A stretch of 64,000 bases of DNA from positions 1-64,000 of the forward strand of contig NZ_CAJTQC010000011.1 of assembly GCF_910578445.1 (NCBI RefSeq), written 5' to 3'. The translations under genes and the position numbers were made by a program. Position 1 is the stretch's first letter, and every line of letters starts with the position of its first letter. Positions 34,658 through 43,891 of the stretch are shown here, piece by piece. This stretch comes from an uncultured Duncaniella sp. GTDB taxonomy: Bacteria > Bacteroidota > Bacteroidia > Bacteroidales > Muribaculaceae. The notes below the pieces were generated by a model that was not told the origin of the DNA, did no database searches, and worked only from the letters and a program-made list of their open reading frames with translations.

Positions 34658-34731
34658 TGATCCGGATGCGACTCGAACGCATGACCGTCTGCTTAGAAGG
34701 CAGATGCTCTATCCAGCTGAGCTACCGGACC
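34658..34731 (-). tRNA. tRNA-Arg (anticodon TCT)
   Basis: The minus strand folds as a cloverleaf. The acceptor GGTCCGG / CCGGATC has one G-U pair, the D arm is GCTC-AGCTGGATA-GAGC, and the anticodon stem-loop CTGCC-TTCTAAG-CAG(A) carries TCT. The T arm contains GTTCGAGTC and the discriminator is A. CCA is not encoded. It reads AGA codons. Confidence 0.95.
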
Positions 34732-34737
34732 AACATT

Positions 34738-35090
34738 TTTTGGAAATATGAGTGAATAATCTCTATTTTCCCACCGAAAAGCGCGACAATATGACCGTTG
34801 TTGGCTTTTCTGTGTGCAAAGGTAAGGATTTTTATCGAGTTTTCCAAGACTATATTTTACATTGATATGGTCATACGGCTAAATTTATCTTATCTTCCGC
34901 TATTTAATGACATTAAATTTCCTTACTGCAAGATTAAATCATACGCGAACGAGTTGCTCACAATGCCGAAGAGATTGAACCGGTTCATACATCAAATACT
35001 TCATTCACAATCTATGTGTGACCACAGATTGTAGGATAAAATATCGTTTCAATCAGATTTACACAACAAAATAGACCTCGGTTCAAAAAA
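34738..35090. other. Stretch between the tRNA and the EamA promoter
   Basis: No gene seen. It probably contains the promoter of the tRNA on the minus strand; nothing else is recognised. Confidence 0.4.
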
Positions 35091-35097
35091 TTAGTGC

Positions 35098-35170
35098 TAC
35101 CTTTGCACCCTCATTACGAAAGGGCGAATCATTTTGAAACATATCAAAATGACGACTCGTCCCTTCCTAA
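35098..35170 (+). promoter_or_regulatory. Promoter and structured leader of the EamA gene
   Basis: The -7 box TACCTTTG is at 35098-35105. A strong hairpin begins about 5 nt after the predicted start. The inner stem TCATTTTGA / TCAAAATGA (35129-35137 / 35144-35152) is extended by CGA / TCG and AAGGG / CCCTT. The leader to the ATG at 35248 is about 135 nt and includes a second small hairpin TTCGT / ACGAA. It does not match a riboswitch I know. Confidence 0.5.
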
Positions 35171-35247
35171 CCTCCGCCCCTCATCACTGCGATAACTAAA
35201 ATAGGTTCGTGCTTTTACGAAAGTCTGATAAAATCTGATTTAAAATT

Positions 35248-36123
35248 ATGTGGGTTACACTTGCCATTGTTTCCGCCCTGTGCCTTGGGTTCTATGATGT
35301 GATGAAAAAGCTGTCGCTTGACGGCAATAATGTACTCGGCGTATTGTTTCTAAACACGGTTTTCAGCTCCATTCTGATGCTGCCGATAATCATCATAGGC
35401 GTATCGCAAGGCAACTACGGACTCGGAAACAGCCTCGAAGGGCATGGCGCTATTCTCATTAAATCCGGAATCGTATTAACCTCATGGCTGTTAGGCTATG
35501 CGAGCATCAAGCATCTCCCTCTGACCATCGCCGGCCCGGTGAATGCCTCCCGGCCAGTTCTCGTGCTTGTCGGCGCATTGCTCATATTCGGCGAACGGCT
35601 CAACCTTTGGCAATGGGCAGGTGTGATACTCGGATTCTGGTCATTGTTTTTCATCAGCCGTGTAGGTGGCAAAGAGGGATTCTCCCTTAAATCAAGCAAA
35701 TGGGTATGGATGGCCATCGGTGCGACCGCGATGGGTGCGGTCAGCGCGCTCTACGACAAATACCTCCTGACCCGCTACGAGCCGCTCGAAGTACAGGCGT
35801 GGTATTCGCTCTATCAGATGGTCATAATGGGCATCACAATCGGCCTGATACTCAGAAACAACCACGGAGCCACCCCACTCCGCTGGCGATGGACCATCCC
35901 TCTCATCTCGGTTTTTCTCACTGTGGCAGACATCGCATACTTCTATAGTCTTTCCATCGAAGGCTCAATGATTGCCGTGGTGTCGATGATCAGACGAGGC
36001 AGTGTCATCGTATCATTTTTCTATGGCGTAATCGCCCTCCACGAAAAAAATATCAGACTCAAGCTCATAGACCTCACACTATTGCTCATAGGCCTTACAT
36101 TCCTTGTCATAGGCAGCATGTAG
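35248..36123 (+). CDS. EamA/DMT-superfamily transporter
   Basis: A 291-aa integral membrane protein with about 10 transmembrane segments in two EamA halves. The first runs from WVTLAIVSALCLGFYDVMKK to WAGVILGFWSLFFISRVGG. The second starts at KWVWMAIGATAMGAVSALYD and ends in LIDLTLLLIGLTFLVIG. The family exports or imports small metabolites, and the substrate cannot be inferred. It stands alone behind a structured leader and converges with the exported 340-aa gene. Confidence 0.85.
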   Translation: MWVTLAIVSALCLGFYDVMKKLSLDGNNVLGVLFLNTVFSSILMLPIIIIGVSQGNYGLGNSLEGHGAILIKSGIVLTSWLLGYASIKHLPLTIAGPVNASRPVLVLVGALLIFGERLNLWQWAGVILGFWSLFFISRVGGKEGFSLKSSKWVWMAIGATAMGAVSALYDKYLLTRYEPLEVQAWYSLYQMVIMGITIGLILRNNHGATPLRWRWTIPLISVFLTVADIAYFYSLSIEGSMIAVVSMIRRGSVIVSFFYGVIALHEKNIRLKLIDLTLLLIGLTFLVIGSM

Positions 36124-36139
36124 AGCCGTCCCGGTGACA

Positions 36140-37162
36140 TCATTTCCTTGCCAGTGGCATTTTCGAAAACCGCAATGTCGTCTTCAGCAACGGAAACGAC
36201 AGTGTGAGGATAGCCTTGTCGGTGACCGACGCATGAATGTCCCTGTCAATCGTATCAAATGTCGCATCGATCCATTCCAAATCGTAATGGTCAATGAAAA
36301 CCGTGGGCTTCAGACGGCCTTTAAGCATCATCGGCATCCACTGGTCGCGCCGTGTCTCAGCCCCGTCCACATAAATTATATCATAACCCTCTCCATTCCC
36401 GACAAGCGCAAGCAGATAGCGTCCGCCCGGACGGGCATAGACAGGATCGTTTTCCCGGTCAAGATACTGCCAGTAGCCCTCAACCTCATCGACCGAACGC
36501 GACAGGTAATCCGCCAGCGCGTCGGCCGTCCATGAGGTAGCAAACGCATGCTGAGGCATCATCACACTCTCCACTGAGAATGACGACAGCGTCAGCCGTC
36601 CTCTCCCCCACACTGTCAGACGCTCCGGATTATCCGACGGCAATAACGGCACACTGAAAATATCATCCACACTTTTCCCTCCGCCGCCAATCTTCAACAG
36701 TCCCTTACTTCGGTCCAGCTCAATGCGCAGGGTGTTATAGACTCCTGACGAAGATTCAAAACGGCTCACATCCTTTTCCGCGACAGTCACGCCGTTCCTG
36801 TGAAGTGAAAGGATGTTTTGCCGACGGTCAAGTATATCCCCGAAAGCACTGTTGCCGTGGCGCAATGTCAGCCGCAGCGTATCACCGGCCGATAACATGT
36901 CGATACCCCAATAGGCCTGAGCGAGACCGGGACGTTCGCCTATCCCATCCATCGCACCGCGGACATCAACAACCGTCAAGCCTATCCCTTCGCCACACTC
37001 CATGTCGACAGACACAGAGGAATCACACAACACTGCAGGGGTCTCAACATAAAAACGTTTGGTCAACGTCCGCCCATAGGCAGACATTGACCATAACGAA
37101 ATCATTAACATTATCAAAAAAACGGGCGACAGAACCCGAAGGAGAGAGGAAGAATCTTTCAT
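36140..37162 (-). CDS. Exported protein of unknown function (340 aa)
   Basis: A signal peptide or anchor is seen at about residues 10-30 (LSPVFLIMLMISLWSMSAYG). The mature protein is beta-rich: SVSVDMECGEGIGLTVVDVR, GDTLRLTLRHGNSAFGDILD, NTLRIELDRSKGLLKIGGGG (jelly-roll like). It is followed by ADALADYLSRSVDEVEGYWQ and a C-terminal domain with YDIIYVDGAE. I do not recognise a family. Its ATG overlaps the stop of the PurF-like gene by 4 nt, a surprising coupling of a cytosolic enzyme to an exported protein. Confidence 0.65.
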   Translation of the reverse strand: MKDSSSLLRVLSPVFLIMLMISLWSMSAYGRTLTKRFYVETPAVLCDSSVSVDMECGEGIGLTVVDVRGAMDGIGERPGLAQAYWGIDMLSAGDTLRLTLRHGNSAFGDILDRRQNILSLHRNGVTVAEKDVSRFESSSGVYNTLRIELDRSKGLLKIGGGGKSVDDIFSVPLLPSDNPERLTVWGRGRLTLSSFSVESVMMPQHAFATSWTADALADYLSRSVDEVEGYWQYLDRENDPVYARPGGRYLLALVGNGEGYDIIYVDGAETRRDQWMPMMLKGRLKPTVFIDHYDLEWIDATFDTIDRDIHASVTDKAILTLSFPLLKTTLRFSKMPLARK

Positions 37163-39048
37163 CGTTTATCAGTATTGCCTTCGTAGAAATTGATATATGC
37201 ACGGTTGACCAGACGGACACCACCCGGTGTCGGATAATCGCCTGAGAAATACCAGTCGCCGGGACAGCCGGGAATAGCCTCGCGCAGACCGTCGAGCGTC
37301 TGATAGATAATATCGACTTCCGCGTTTATCGAACCGTCGGCCGTAAGCATTTCCACAATCTTGCGTGAAATCTCTTCCTGCGTGAATGGAGCGTAGATAG
37401 CTTTCACGCAATTGCGCAATTCAATATCAAGCACACCTTCCATTTCCTTGCAATGACGGTAGGTATCATCAAGCACATGATCCATGCCCCTGTCCTTCAG
37501 CAATTCGACTGCCGCACGGAACGCAATAAACTCGCCCATCCTCGACATGTCGATACCATAATAGTCAGGATAGCGCACCTGAGGCGACGACGACACAACG
37601 ACTATCTTCCGTGGATGCAGACGGTCGAGCATCTTGAGAATCGACTGTTTCAGAGTCGTACCGCGCACAATACTGTCGTCAATCACCACGAGATTATCCA
37701 CATTATTCTCGACAATGCCGTAGGTCACGTCATAGACATGGGCCGCAAGATCATTGCGCGACTCTCCTTCGGCTATAAACGTACGCAGTTTTATATCCTT
37801 GATGGCAACCTTTTCAACCCGCAGGTCACGGCGCATGATTTCCGACAGAAGCTCGGGAGTGAGTGTCCCGGCATCCTGAGCGTCGAGAATCTCGCGCTCC
37901 TTCCTCTTGTCCAGCTCACGCATGAGACCTCCAACCATACCGATAAACGCCACTTCGGCCGTATTCGGAATGAACGAGAATACCGAATGGCCGAGATCGC
38001 CGTCAATACTCTTCATGATTGCCGGGACGAGATTCCAACCGAGCTGCTTGCGCTCACGATAGATGTCGGCATCGCTGCCGCGAGAAAAATAAATGCGCTC
38101 AAACGAGCAACGACGGTTTTCACTCTCTCCGAGAATGTCGGAAATCTTCATCTGACCTCCCTTTGAGACTATCAGCGCTTTTCCGGGCATCAGTTCATGG
38201 ACATCTCGACGGGCTACATTAAACACGGTCTGTATTACCGGCCGCTCAGAGGCAAGGACAACAACCTCATCATCATGATAGTAGAATGCAGGACGGATAC
38301 CATGACGGTCGCGCAGCGCAAACATGTCGCCGCTGCCTGTCGCACCGCAAATCACAAATCCGCCATCCCACTGCGTAGCGGTCGACGACAACACTCGTTG
38401 CATGTCAAGATTCTCCTCTATGGTACGGCTCAGTTTCTGACCTTCCATCGAATCACGATACTGACGGTAGATGCGATGGTTCTCTTTGTCGAGCGCATCG
38501 CCAAGCTGTTCGAGAAGCACGACCGTATCACTGTAGATGCGGGGGTGCTGTCCGCATGCAACCACGCTGTCAAACACCTGCTCAACATTAGTCATATTGA
38601 AATTGCCACACATCAGCAGATTCCGCGAGCGCCAGTTGTTGCGACGAAGGAAAGGATGACAATATGAAAGTCCGCTCTTGCCTGTCGTCGAATAGCGCAG
38701 ATGCCCCATATAAATTTCGCCAAGGAAAGGAGCATAACGCTCAATCCATTCAGCATCGCGGTCAACGAGGCCGGCTTTCTCAATCTTATCCTTTACTGTA
38801 TCGAAAATTTCCTGTATAGCATCCTTCCCGAGCGCACGTTCACGGAACACGTATTCATTTCCGGGCACAGAGTGCATTTTCACGACTCCGATTCCGGCTC
38901 CTTCCTGCCCACGGTTGTGTTGTTTCTCCATGAGAAGATATAGCTTGCTTATACCATAGGCATAAGAGCCGTATTTCTTTTTATAATATTCAAGAGGCTT
39001 GAGCAGACGCACCATAGCCACTCCACACTCGTGTTTAAGTATCTCCAT
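37159..39048 (-). CDS. PurF-like amidophosphoribosyltransferase (long form)
   Basis: 629 aa, against ~470-500 for usual PurF. The N-terminal glutaminase begins MEILKHECGVAMVRLL. The nucleophile Cys8 would be exposed by removal of a 7-residue propeptide ending in Glu, as in Bacillus-type PurF. QHNRGQEGAGIGVV and MGHLRYSTTGKS are conserved class II amidotransferase segments. The phosphoribosyltransferase part has the PRPP loop NLVVIDDSIVRGTTLKQSI. An additional ~100 residues follow. It makes phosphoribosylamine from PRPP and glutamine if active. A paralog role is possible because no other pur genes are nearby. Confidence 0.8.
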   Translation of the reverse strand: MEILKHECGVAMVRLLKPLEYYKKKYGSYAYGISKLYLLMEKQHNRGQEGAGIGVVKMHSVPGNEYVFRERALGKDAIQEIFDTVKDKIEKAGLVDRDAEWIERYAPFLGEIYMGHLRYSTTGKSGLSYCHPFLRRNNWRSRNLLMCGNFNMTNVEQVFDSVVACGQHPRIYSDTVVLLEQLGDALDKENHRIYRQYRDSMEGQKLSRTIEENLDMQRVLSSTATQWDGGFVICGATGSGDMFALRDRHGIRPAFYYHDDEVVVLASERPVIQTVFNVARRDVHELMPGKALIVSKGGQMKISDILGESENRRCSFERIYFSRGSDADIYRERKQLGWNLVPAIMKSIDGDLGHSVFSFIPNTAEVAFIGMVGGLMRELDKRKEREILDAQDAGTLTPELLSEIMRRDLRVEKVAIKDIKLRTFIAEGESRNDLAAHVYDVTYGIVENNVDNLVVIDDSIVRGTTLKQSILKMLDRLHPRKIVVVSSSPQVRYPDYYGIDMSRMGEFIAFRAAVELLKDRGMDHVLDDTYRHCKEMEGVLDIELRNCVKAIYAPFTQEEISRKIVEMLTADGSINAEVDIIYQTLDGLREAIPGCPGDWYFSGDYPTPGGVRLVNRAYINFYEGNTDKR

Positions 39049-39084
39049 ATTCCGTGTATCGATTGAAGATTAAATTAATAATTG

Positions 39085-39092
39085 CAAATATA
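39085..39092 (-). promoter_or_regulatory. -7 box of the purF-like gene
   Basis: Minus strand TATATTTG, about 37 nt upstream of the ATG at 39048. No clear -33 element. Confidence 0.45.
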
Positions 39093-39214
39093 TAATTTTT
39101 TTATTGAAACTCTTTATTCAGCTTAGCCAAAACAGCCGCTCTCCAGCCATCGTCGCCACAACGGAGACATCCGGACAGAGAGCGGATAATGGAAACTGCT
39201 GCTGTTATGTATCT

Positions 39215-39250
39215 AAAAAACAGTGTGGCGCAAGTGATATTGCGCCACAC
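39215..39250 (-). terminator. Terminator of glnN
   Basis: An 11-bp perfect stem GTGTGGCGCAA / TTGCGCCACAC with a 6-nt loop, 14 nt after the glnN stop, is followed on the minus strand by CTG and six T. Confidence 0.85.
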
Positions 39251-39263
39251 TCTCTGATTTTTT

Positions 39264-41453
39264 TTAACGGATGAAAAGCAGTTCGCGGTATTTAGGCAGA
39301 GGCCACATTTCGTTATCGACAAGAAGCTCAAGCTTATCGATATGATAGCGGATGACCTCCAGACTCGGAGCGACATCATGAGAATAAGCGAGCGCCTTTT
39401 CACGCTCTGTCTCAATCTGGTTTGCTTCCTTGCGAGCATTGACCATCTTGGCGACCTCTTCCTTAATCACTGAGCAGTGACGCATGATTTTCTCTACGGT
39501 CACCGCATCCTGCGATGAAAGTTCCTCACCCTTGTTGCCGGGGAACAGAGTGCGTATCTTCACCATATTGTCAAGAAGAATCGACAGATAGCGGGTAGCG
39601 ACAGGGATGATATGATTGATGGCAAGGTCACCGAGAACACGTGCCTCAATCTGAATCTTTTTGGTATACATCTCCCACTTAACCTCGTTGCGGGCTTCGA
39701 GTTCCACGTGGTTCATGACACCTGTCTTACGGAACATCTCAACTGACGACGGACGCAGGTAGGCATCGAAAATGAGAGCCGGATTTGTCTCGCAGTCAAG
39801 TCCTCGGCGGGCAGCCTCTTCCTTCCACTCATCCGAATAACCGTTGCCATCGAAATGGATTGGTTCTGAATAGAGAAGAAGAGCCTTGATTTCGGCAAGA
39901 AGAGCATGTTGCAGTTCCTCGCCTGCTTCAAGACGTGAATCCACCTTCTGCTTGAAATCGGCAAGCTGTTCGGCCATAGCCGCATTCAGGGCAATCATTG
40001 CAGAGGCACAGTTTGCGCTCGAACCGACGGCACGGAACTCGAAACGGTTGCCGGTGAATGCGAATGGCGAAGTGCGGTTACGGTCCGTATTGTCAATCAT
40101 CAGTTCAGGAATCTGCGCGACACCGAGGTTCAATTCCTCTTTTCCTGCGAGAGCAATCAGATCGTCCTTATCGGAATTCTTGATTTTGTTTATGATTTCC
40201 GACAGCTGGCTTCCTGCAAAAATCGAGATAATTGCCGGGGGCGCTTCGTTAGCACCGAGACGATGGCAGTTTGTGGCCGACATGATTGATGCCTTCAGCA
40301 GTGCATTATGACGGTGGACAGCAGCCATGACATTGGCAACGAAAGTGATAAACTGAAGATTCTCCTTCGGTGTCTTGCCGGGAGCGAAAAGGAGCGTGCC
40401 GGTGTCTGTGCCGAGGCTCCAGTTGTTGTGCTTGCCTGAACCGTTGATTCCCGCAAAAGGCTTTTCGTGGAGAAGCACACGGAAATTGTGACGGCGCGCC
40501 ACCTCGCTCATGAGCGACATGATGAGCATGTTGTGGTCGTTGGCAAGGTTGGTTTCCTCAAAAATCGGCGCGAGCTCAAACTGATTTGGGGCAACCTCGT
40601 TGTGGCGTGTCTTAGCCGGAATGCCAAGTTTGTGAGCCTCGATTTCAAGGTCAAGCATGAAAGCTTCGACACGCGAAGGGATAGCACCGAAATAGTGGTC
40701 CTCAAGCTGCTGGTTCTTTGCAGACTCATGGCCCATGAGCGTGCGGCCGGTCAGCACGAGGTCGGGACGCGCAGCATAGAGAGCTTCGTCAACAAGGAAA
40801 TATTCCTGCTCCCAGCCAAGGTTTGAGATGACATGGTTGACCTTAGGGTCGAAATAGCGTGCGACAGCTGTACCGGCTTTGTCGACAGCAGAAAGCGCAC
40901 GCAGAAGCGGAGTCTTGTAGTCAAGCGACTCTCCCGTATATGAAATAAAGATTGTCGGGATACAAAGTGTGTTATCTATAAGGAATGCCGGCGACGAGAT
41001 ATCCCATGCGGAATATCCGCGTGCCTCGAAAGTGTTACGGATACCGCCATTGGGGAAGCTCGATGCGTCAGGTTCCTGCTGAACGAGGAGTTTACCTGAA
41101 AATTCCTCCACCATGCCACCTTTACCGTCGTGCTCGACGAAACCGTCGTGTTTCTCGGCAGTGGTTTCGGTCAGCGGCTGAAACCAGTGTGTGTAGTGAC
41201 GGGCTCCGTTGTCGATAGCCCAGCGCTTCATACCTTCGGCCACACTGTCGGCTACCTTGCGCGACAGAGGCTCTTTATTGTCAATGGCGTTGATGAGAGC
41301 TTTGTAAGTATCAATCGGGAGATACTCATACATCTTTGCGCGGTTGAACACCTTGCTTGCATAATATTCCTGCGGACGTGCTTTAGGAATATCAACAGGA
41401 ACTGCCTTGCGGTTGGAAGCCTCTTCAACAACTTTGAACCTTAAACTTGACAT
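39264..41453 (-). CDS. glnN: Glutamine synthetase type III
   Basis: 729 aa, the normal length for GS-III. Catalytic-region segments include EVAPNQFELAPIFEETNLA, HEKPFAGINGSGKHNNWSLG, NCHRLGANEAPPAIISIFAG and RNRTSPFAFTGNRFEFRAVG. It condenses ammonia and glutamate to glutamine with ATP and is the main ammonium-assimilating enzyme of many Bacteroidales. It lies 62 nt downstream of dapL on the same strand. Control by nitrogen is expected for the family, but no operator was recognised. Confidence 0.97.
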   Translation of the reverse strand: MSSLRFKVVEEASNRKAVPVDIPKARPQEYYASKVFNRAKMYEYLPIDTYKALINAIDNKEPLSRKVADSVAEGMKRWAIDNGARHYTHWFQPLTETTAEKHDGFVEHDGKGGMVEEFSGKLLVQQEPDASSFPNGGIRNTFEARGYSAWDISSPAFLIDNTLCIPTIFISYTGESLDYKTPLLRALSAVDKAGTAVARYFDPKVNHVISNLGWEQEYFLVDEALYAARPDLVLTGRTLMGHESAKNQQLEDHYFGAIPSRVEAFMLDLEIEAHKLGIPAKTRHNEVAPNQFELAPIFEETNLANDHNMLIMSLMSEVARRHNFRVLLHEKPFAGINGSGKHNNWSLGTDTGTLLFAPGKTPKENLQFITFVANVMAAVHRHNALLKASIMSATNCHRLGANEAPPAIISIFAGSQLSEIINKIKNSDKDDLIALAGKEELNLGVAQIPELMIDNTDRNRTSPFAFTGNRFEFRAVGSSANCASAMIALNAAMAEQLADFKQKVDSRLEAGEELQHALLAEIKALLLYSEPIHFDGNGYSDEWKEEAARRGLDCETNPALIFDAYLRPSSVEMFRKTGVMNHVELEARNEVKWEMYTKKIQIEARVLGDLAINHIIPVATRYLSILLDNMVKIRTLFPGNKGEELSSQDAVTVEKIMRHCSVIKEEVAKMVNARKEANQIETEREKALAYSHDVAPSLEVIRYHIDKLELLVDNEMWPLPKYRELLFIR

Positions 41454-41515
41454 AATGTGTTGGAATTAAGAAATTATGTAATTTTTTTTACTTATTTGCG
41501 TTAAATTGTGGTCAA

Positions 41516-42745
41516 TTATGATTTCCCTGTGAGACGGTCGACACACAGGCGTGTATTTTCGTGGGTATTGAACGCTGTCAGACGGAAATAGCCCTCACCT
41601 GACGGGCCGAAACCACTTCCGGGAGTGCCAACGATGTGGTAACGTTCAAGCATATGGTCAAAAAATTCCCATGACGACATTCCCTCGGGCGTCTTCAGCC
41701 ATATATATGGAGAATTCACACCGCCAACGACCTCATAACCGGCCTCTGCAAGACCGACACGAAGCATCCGGGCATTTTCGAGATAATAGTCAATACTTTC
41801 CTTAACCTGCCTCCGGCCTTCGGGACTGTAAAGGGCCTCAGCGCCACGCTGTGTCAGATAGCTCGCGCCATTGAACTTTGTTGTCTGCCGGCGGCGCCAC
41901 AATCCGTTGAGTCCCACCAAACGTCCTGACTCATCCAAACCTTTCAGTTCTTTTGGAACGACAGTGTAGCCGAGACGGATACCGGTGAATCCGGCGGTCT
42001 TTGAATAACTGCGGAATTCGATTGCCACCTCCTTTGCCCCTTCAATCTCATAAATCGAATGTGGCACGTCGTCTTCACGGATATAAGCCTCATAGGCAGC
42101 GTCAAACAGTAGCAAAGCTCCGTGTTCACGGCAATAGTCAACCCACACCTTCAGCTGTGAACGTGTAAGGGTAGTCCCGGTAGGATTATTAGGATAACAG
42201 AGATATATGACATCAGGGTCGTTTACAGGAAGCGCCGGGACAAATGAATTCTCTGCCGTGCATGGCAGATATTCAATCCTGCTCCAACGGCCGTCATCGC
42301 CAAGTTCTCCGGCGCGCCCTCCCATGACATTGGTGTCGACATAGACCGGATAGACCGGATCGGTAACAGCAACGCAATTGGCAGTGGAAAGAATGTCGCC
42401 GATGTTACCTGTGTCACTCTTGGCTCCGTCACTGATGAATATTTCATCAGGGCCTATGTCTATGCCACGATTCTTATAGTCAAACTCGGAAATTTTCTCA
42501 CTGAGAAAACCGTAGCCCTGCTCAGGTCCATAGCCATGGAAACTTTCACCGTTAGCCTCGTCATCGACAGCGGCGTGAAGAGCCGCTATGACTGCCGGAC
42601 ACAGCGGACGTGTGACATCCCCTATACCCATTCTTATTATATCCGTACCCGGATTTGCTTCGGTGTAAACCTTGACACGCCGGGCCACTTCACTGAACAG
42701 ATATGAAGCAGGAAGCTTAGTGAAATTATCATTAATCCTGAACAT
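41516..42745 (-). CDS. dapL: LL-diaminopimelate aminotransferase
   Basis: 409-aa fold-type I PLP enzyme. It has FISDGAKSDTGNIGDI, DPVYPVYVDTNVMGG, YLCYPNNPTGTTLTR and the PLP lysine in EFRSYSKTAGFTGIRLGYT. It converts tetrahydrodipicolinate and glutamate directly to LL-diaminopimelate and so shortens the lysine/peptidoglycan pathway. DapF, encoded just upstream on the same strand, uses the product. Confidence 0.95.
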   Translation of the reverse strand: MFRINDNFTKLPASYLFSEVARRVKVYTEANPGTDIIRMGIGDVTRPLCPAVIAALHAAVDDEANGESFHGYGPEQGYGFLSEKISEFDYKNRGIDIGPDEIFISDGAKSDTGNIGDILSTANCVAVTDPVYPVYVDTNVMGGRAGELGDDGRWSRIEYLPCTAENSFVPALPVNDPDVIYLCYPNNPTGTTLTRSQLKVWVDYCREHGALLLFDAAYEAYIREDDVPHSIYEIEGAKEVAIEFRSYSKTAGFTGIRLGYTVVPKELKGLDESGRLVGLNGLWRRRQTTKFNGASYLTQRGAEALYSPEGRRQVKESIDYYLENARMLRVGLAEAGYEVVGGVNSPYIWLKTPEGMSSWEFFDHMLERYHIVGTPGSGFGPSGEGYFRLTAFNTHENTRLCVDRLTGKS

Positions 42746-42839
42746 TGCTTTATTATTTGAATTTCTATTTTTTTGCTTTTAACCGACAGATTCGAAACGT
42801 CTGACAAAGCGAAAAACCGGTCTATGAAAATTCCAAATG

Positions 42840-42847
42840 CAAAGATA
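42840..42847 (-). promoter_or_regulatory. Internal promoter of dapL
   Basis: Minus strand TATCTTTG with a TTG 20 nt upstream that lies at the end of dapF. The leader is about 90 nt. dapL can thus be made separately from dapF. Confidence 0.6.
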
Positions 42848-42866
42848 CGCTTTAATCGAAGACAAA

Positions 42867-43739
42867 TCAATTTTGTCGGCGATAAATACCATCAAATACC
42901 TCTGTCGCACCTCCGGTCATCATGACATGGCCGTCCTCGCCCCACTCTATCTCAAGATTTCCTCCCCGCAGATGTATGGTGACCTTGCGGTCACACCGTC
43001 CGGTAAGGATAGCGGCTACAGCCGACGCACATGCTCCAGTGCCACACGCAAGAGTCTCGCCCGTGCCTCGTTCCCAGACACGCATTCTGGCCTCCGAACG
43101 CGAAATCACCTCAAGAAACTCGATATTGGCTCGGTCAGGCCAGATGTCGTGAGATTCAAGTTCAGGGCCTAAAGTGTCGAAATCGACATCTTCTATACGG
43201 TCTACGAATATGACACCGTGAGGATTTCCCATAGAGACTGCGGTGACTTTGACGTCGCCGCAGGAGGTTTCCACATCTTCCTCCACCATTCGCTCTGAGG
43301 CTGTGACGACGGGAATAAGCCCGGGGGTAAATTCAGGCTCGCCCATGTCAACCGTCACACTTTCCACTTCTCCGCCACTGTTCATATTAAGCGACAAAAC
43401 CTTGATACCCGACAGGGTTTCAAGGCTTATGCGTCTTTGGTCAGTAAGGCCGTGGTCGTGGACATATCGGGCGATGCAACGAGAGGCATTGCCACACATG
43501 CGAGCCTCCGAACCATCATTGTTGAACATCCTCATTTTGAAATCAGCAACTTCGGATGGACATATCAGGACTATGCCGTCGCCTCCTACACCAAAATGGC
43601 GGTCGCTCATTTCGATGGCCAGCTCCGGAAGCCGGTCAGGAGTAGATTCCATACAATTAATATATATGTAATCATTACCGATGCCGTGCATTTTGGTGAA
43701 CCTAATCACCTCGGTGGCTTTTTTTGCGGATGAGGTCAT
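42867..43739 (-). CDS. dapF: Diaminopimelate epimerase
   Basis: About 290 aa. The first catalytic Cys lies in FNNDGSEARMCGNASRCIAR and the second in GTGETLACGTGACASAVA. The N-terminal IRFTKMHGIGNDYIYINC is standard. It interconverts LL- and meso-diaminopimelate. The frame is open to an ATG at 43787, but the -7 box TAACTTTG at 43785-43792 overlaps that codon, so ATG 43739 is chosen; a start at VIRFTK would also be near family length. Confidence 0.95.
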   Translation of the reverse strand: MTSSAKKATEVIRFTKMHGIGNDYIYINCMESTPDRLPELAIEMSDRHFGVGGDGIVLICPSEVADFKMRMFNNDGSEARMCGNASRCIARYVHDHGLTDQRRISLETLSGIKVLSLNMNSGGEVESVTVDMGEPEFTPGLIPVVTASERMVEEDVETSCGDVKVTAVSMGNPHGVIFVDRIEDVDFDTLGPELESHDIWPDRANIEFLEVISRSEARMRVWERGTGETLACGTGACASAVAAILTGRCDRKVTIHLRGGNLEIEWGEDGHVMMTGGATEVFDGIYRRQN

Positions 43740-43784
43740 AAATTTTTGATTCCTTGTTTTTGTTATTATTTTCAGAAATCGCTG

Positions 43785-43792
43785 CAAAGTTA
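43785..43792 (-). promoter_or_regulatory. -7 box of dapF
   Basis: Minus strand TAACTTTG followed by GCAGCG, about 46 nt upstream of ATG 43739. It excludes the longer frame. Confidence 0.55.
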
Positions 43793-43891
43793 AGCATTTT
43801 GCTATAATAATATGCCTTTTACCCTCATTTTTTTGTAAAAATATCTCAATTTAAAAGATTTTAATACAAAATATCAATTTTTCACCATACC

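Noticed and set aside
34658..34731. tRNA-Arg as attachment site of an integrated element
   Set aside because: No integrase gene and no direct repeat of the tRNA 3' end were found in the window.
39101..39263. Extra gene between glnN and the purF-like gene
   Set aside because: The short open stretch ending in AAVLAKLNKEFQ has no start of its own and overlaps the glnN terminator region.
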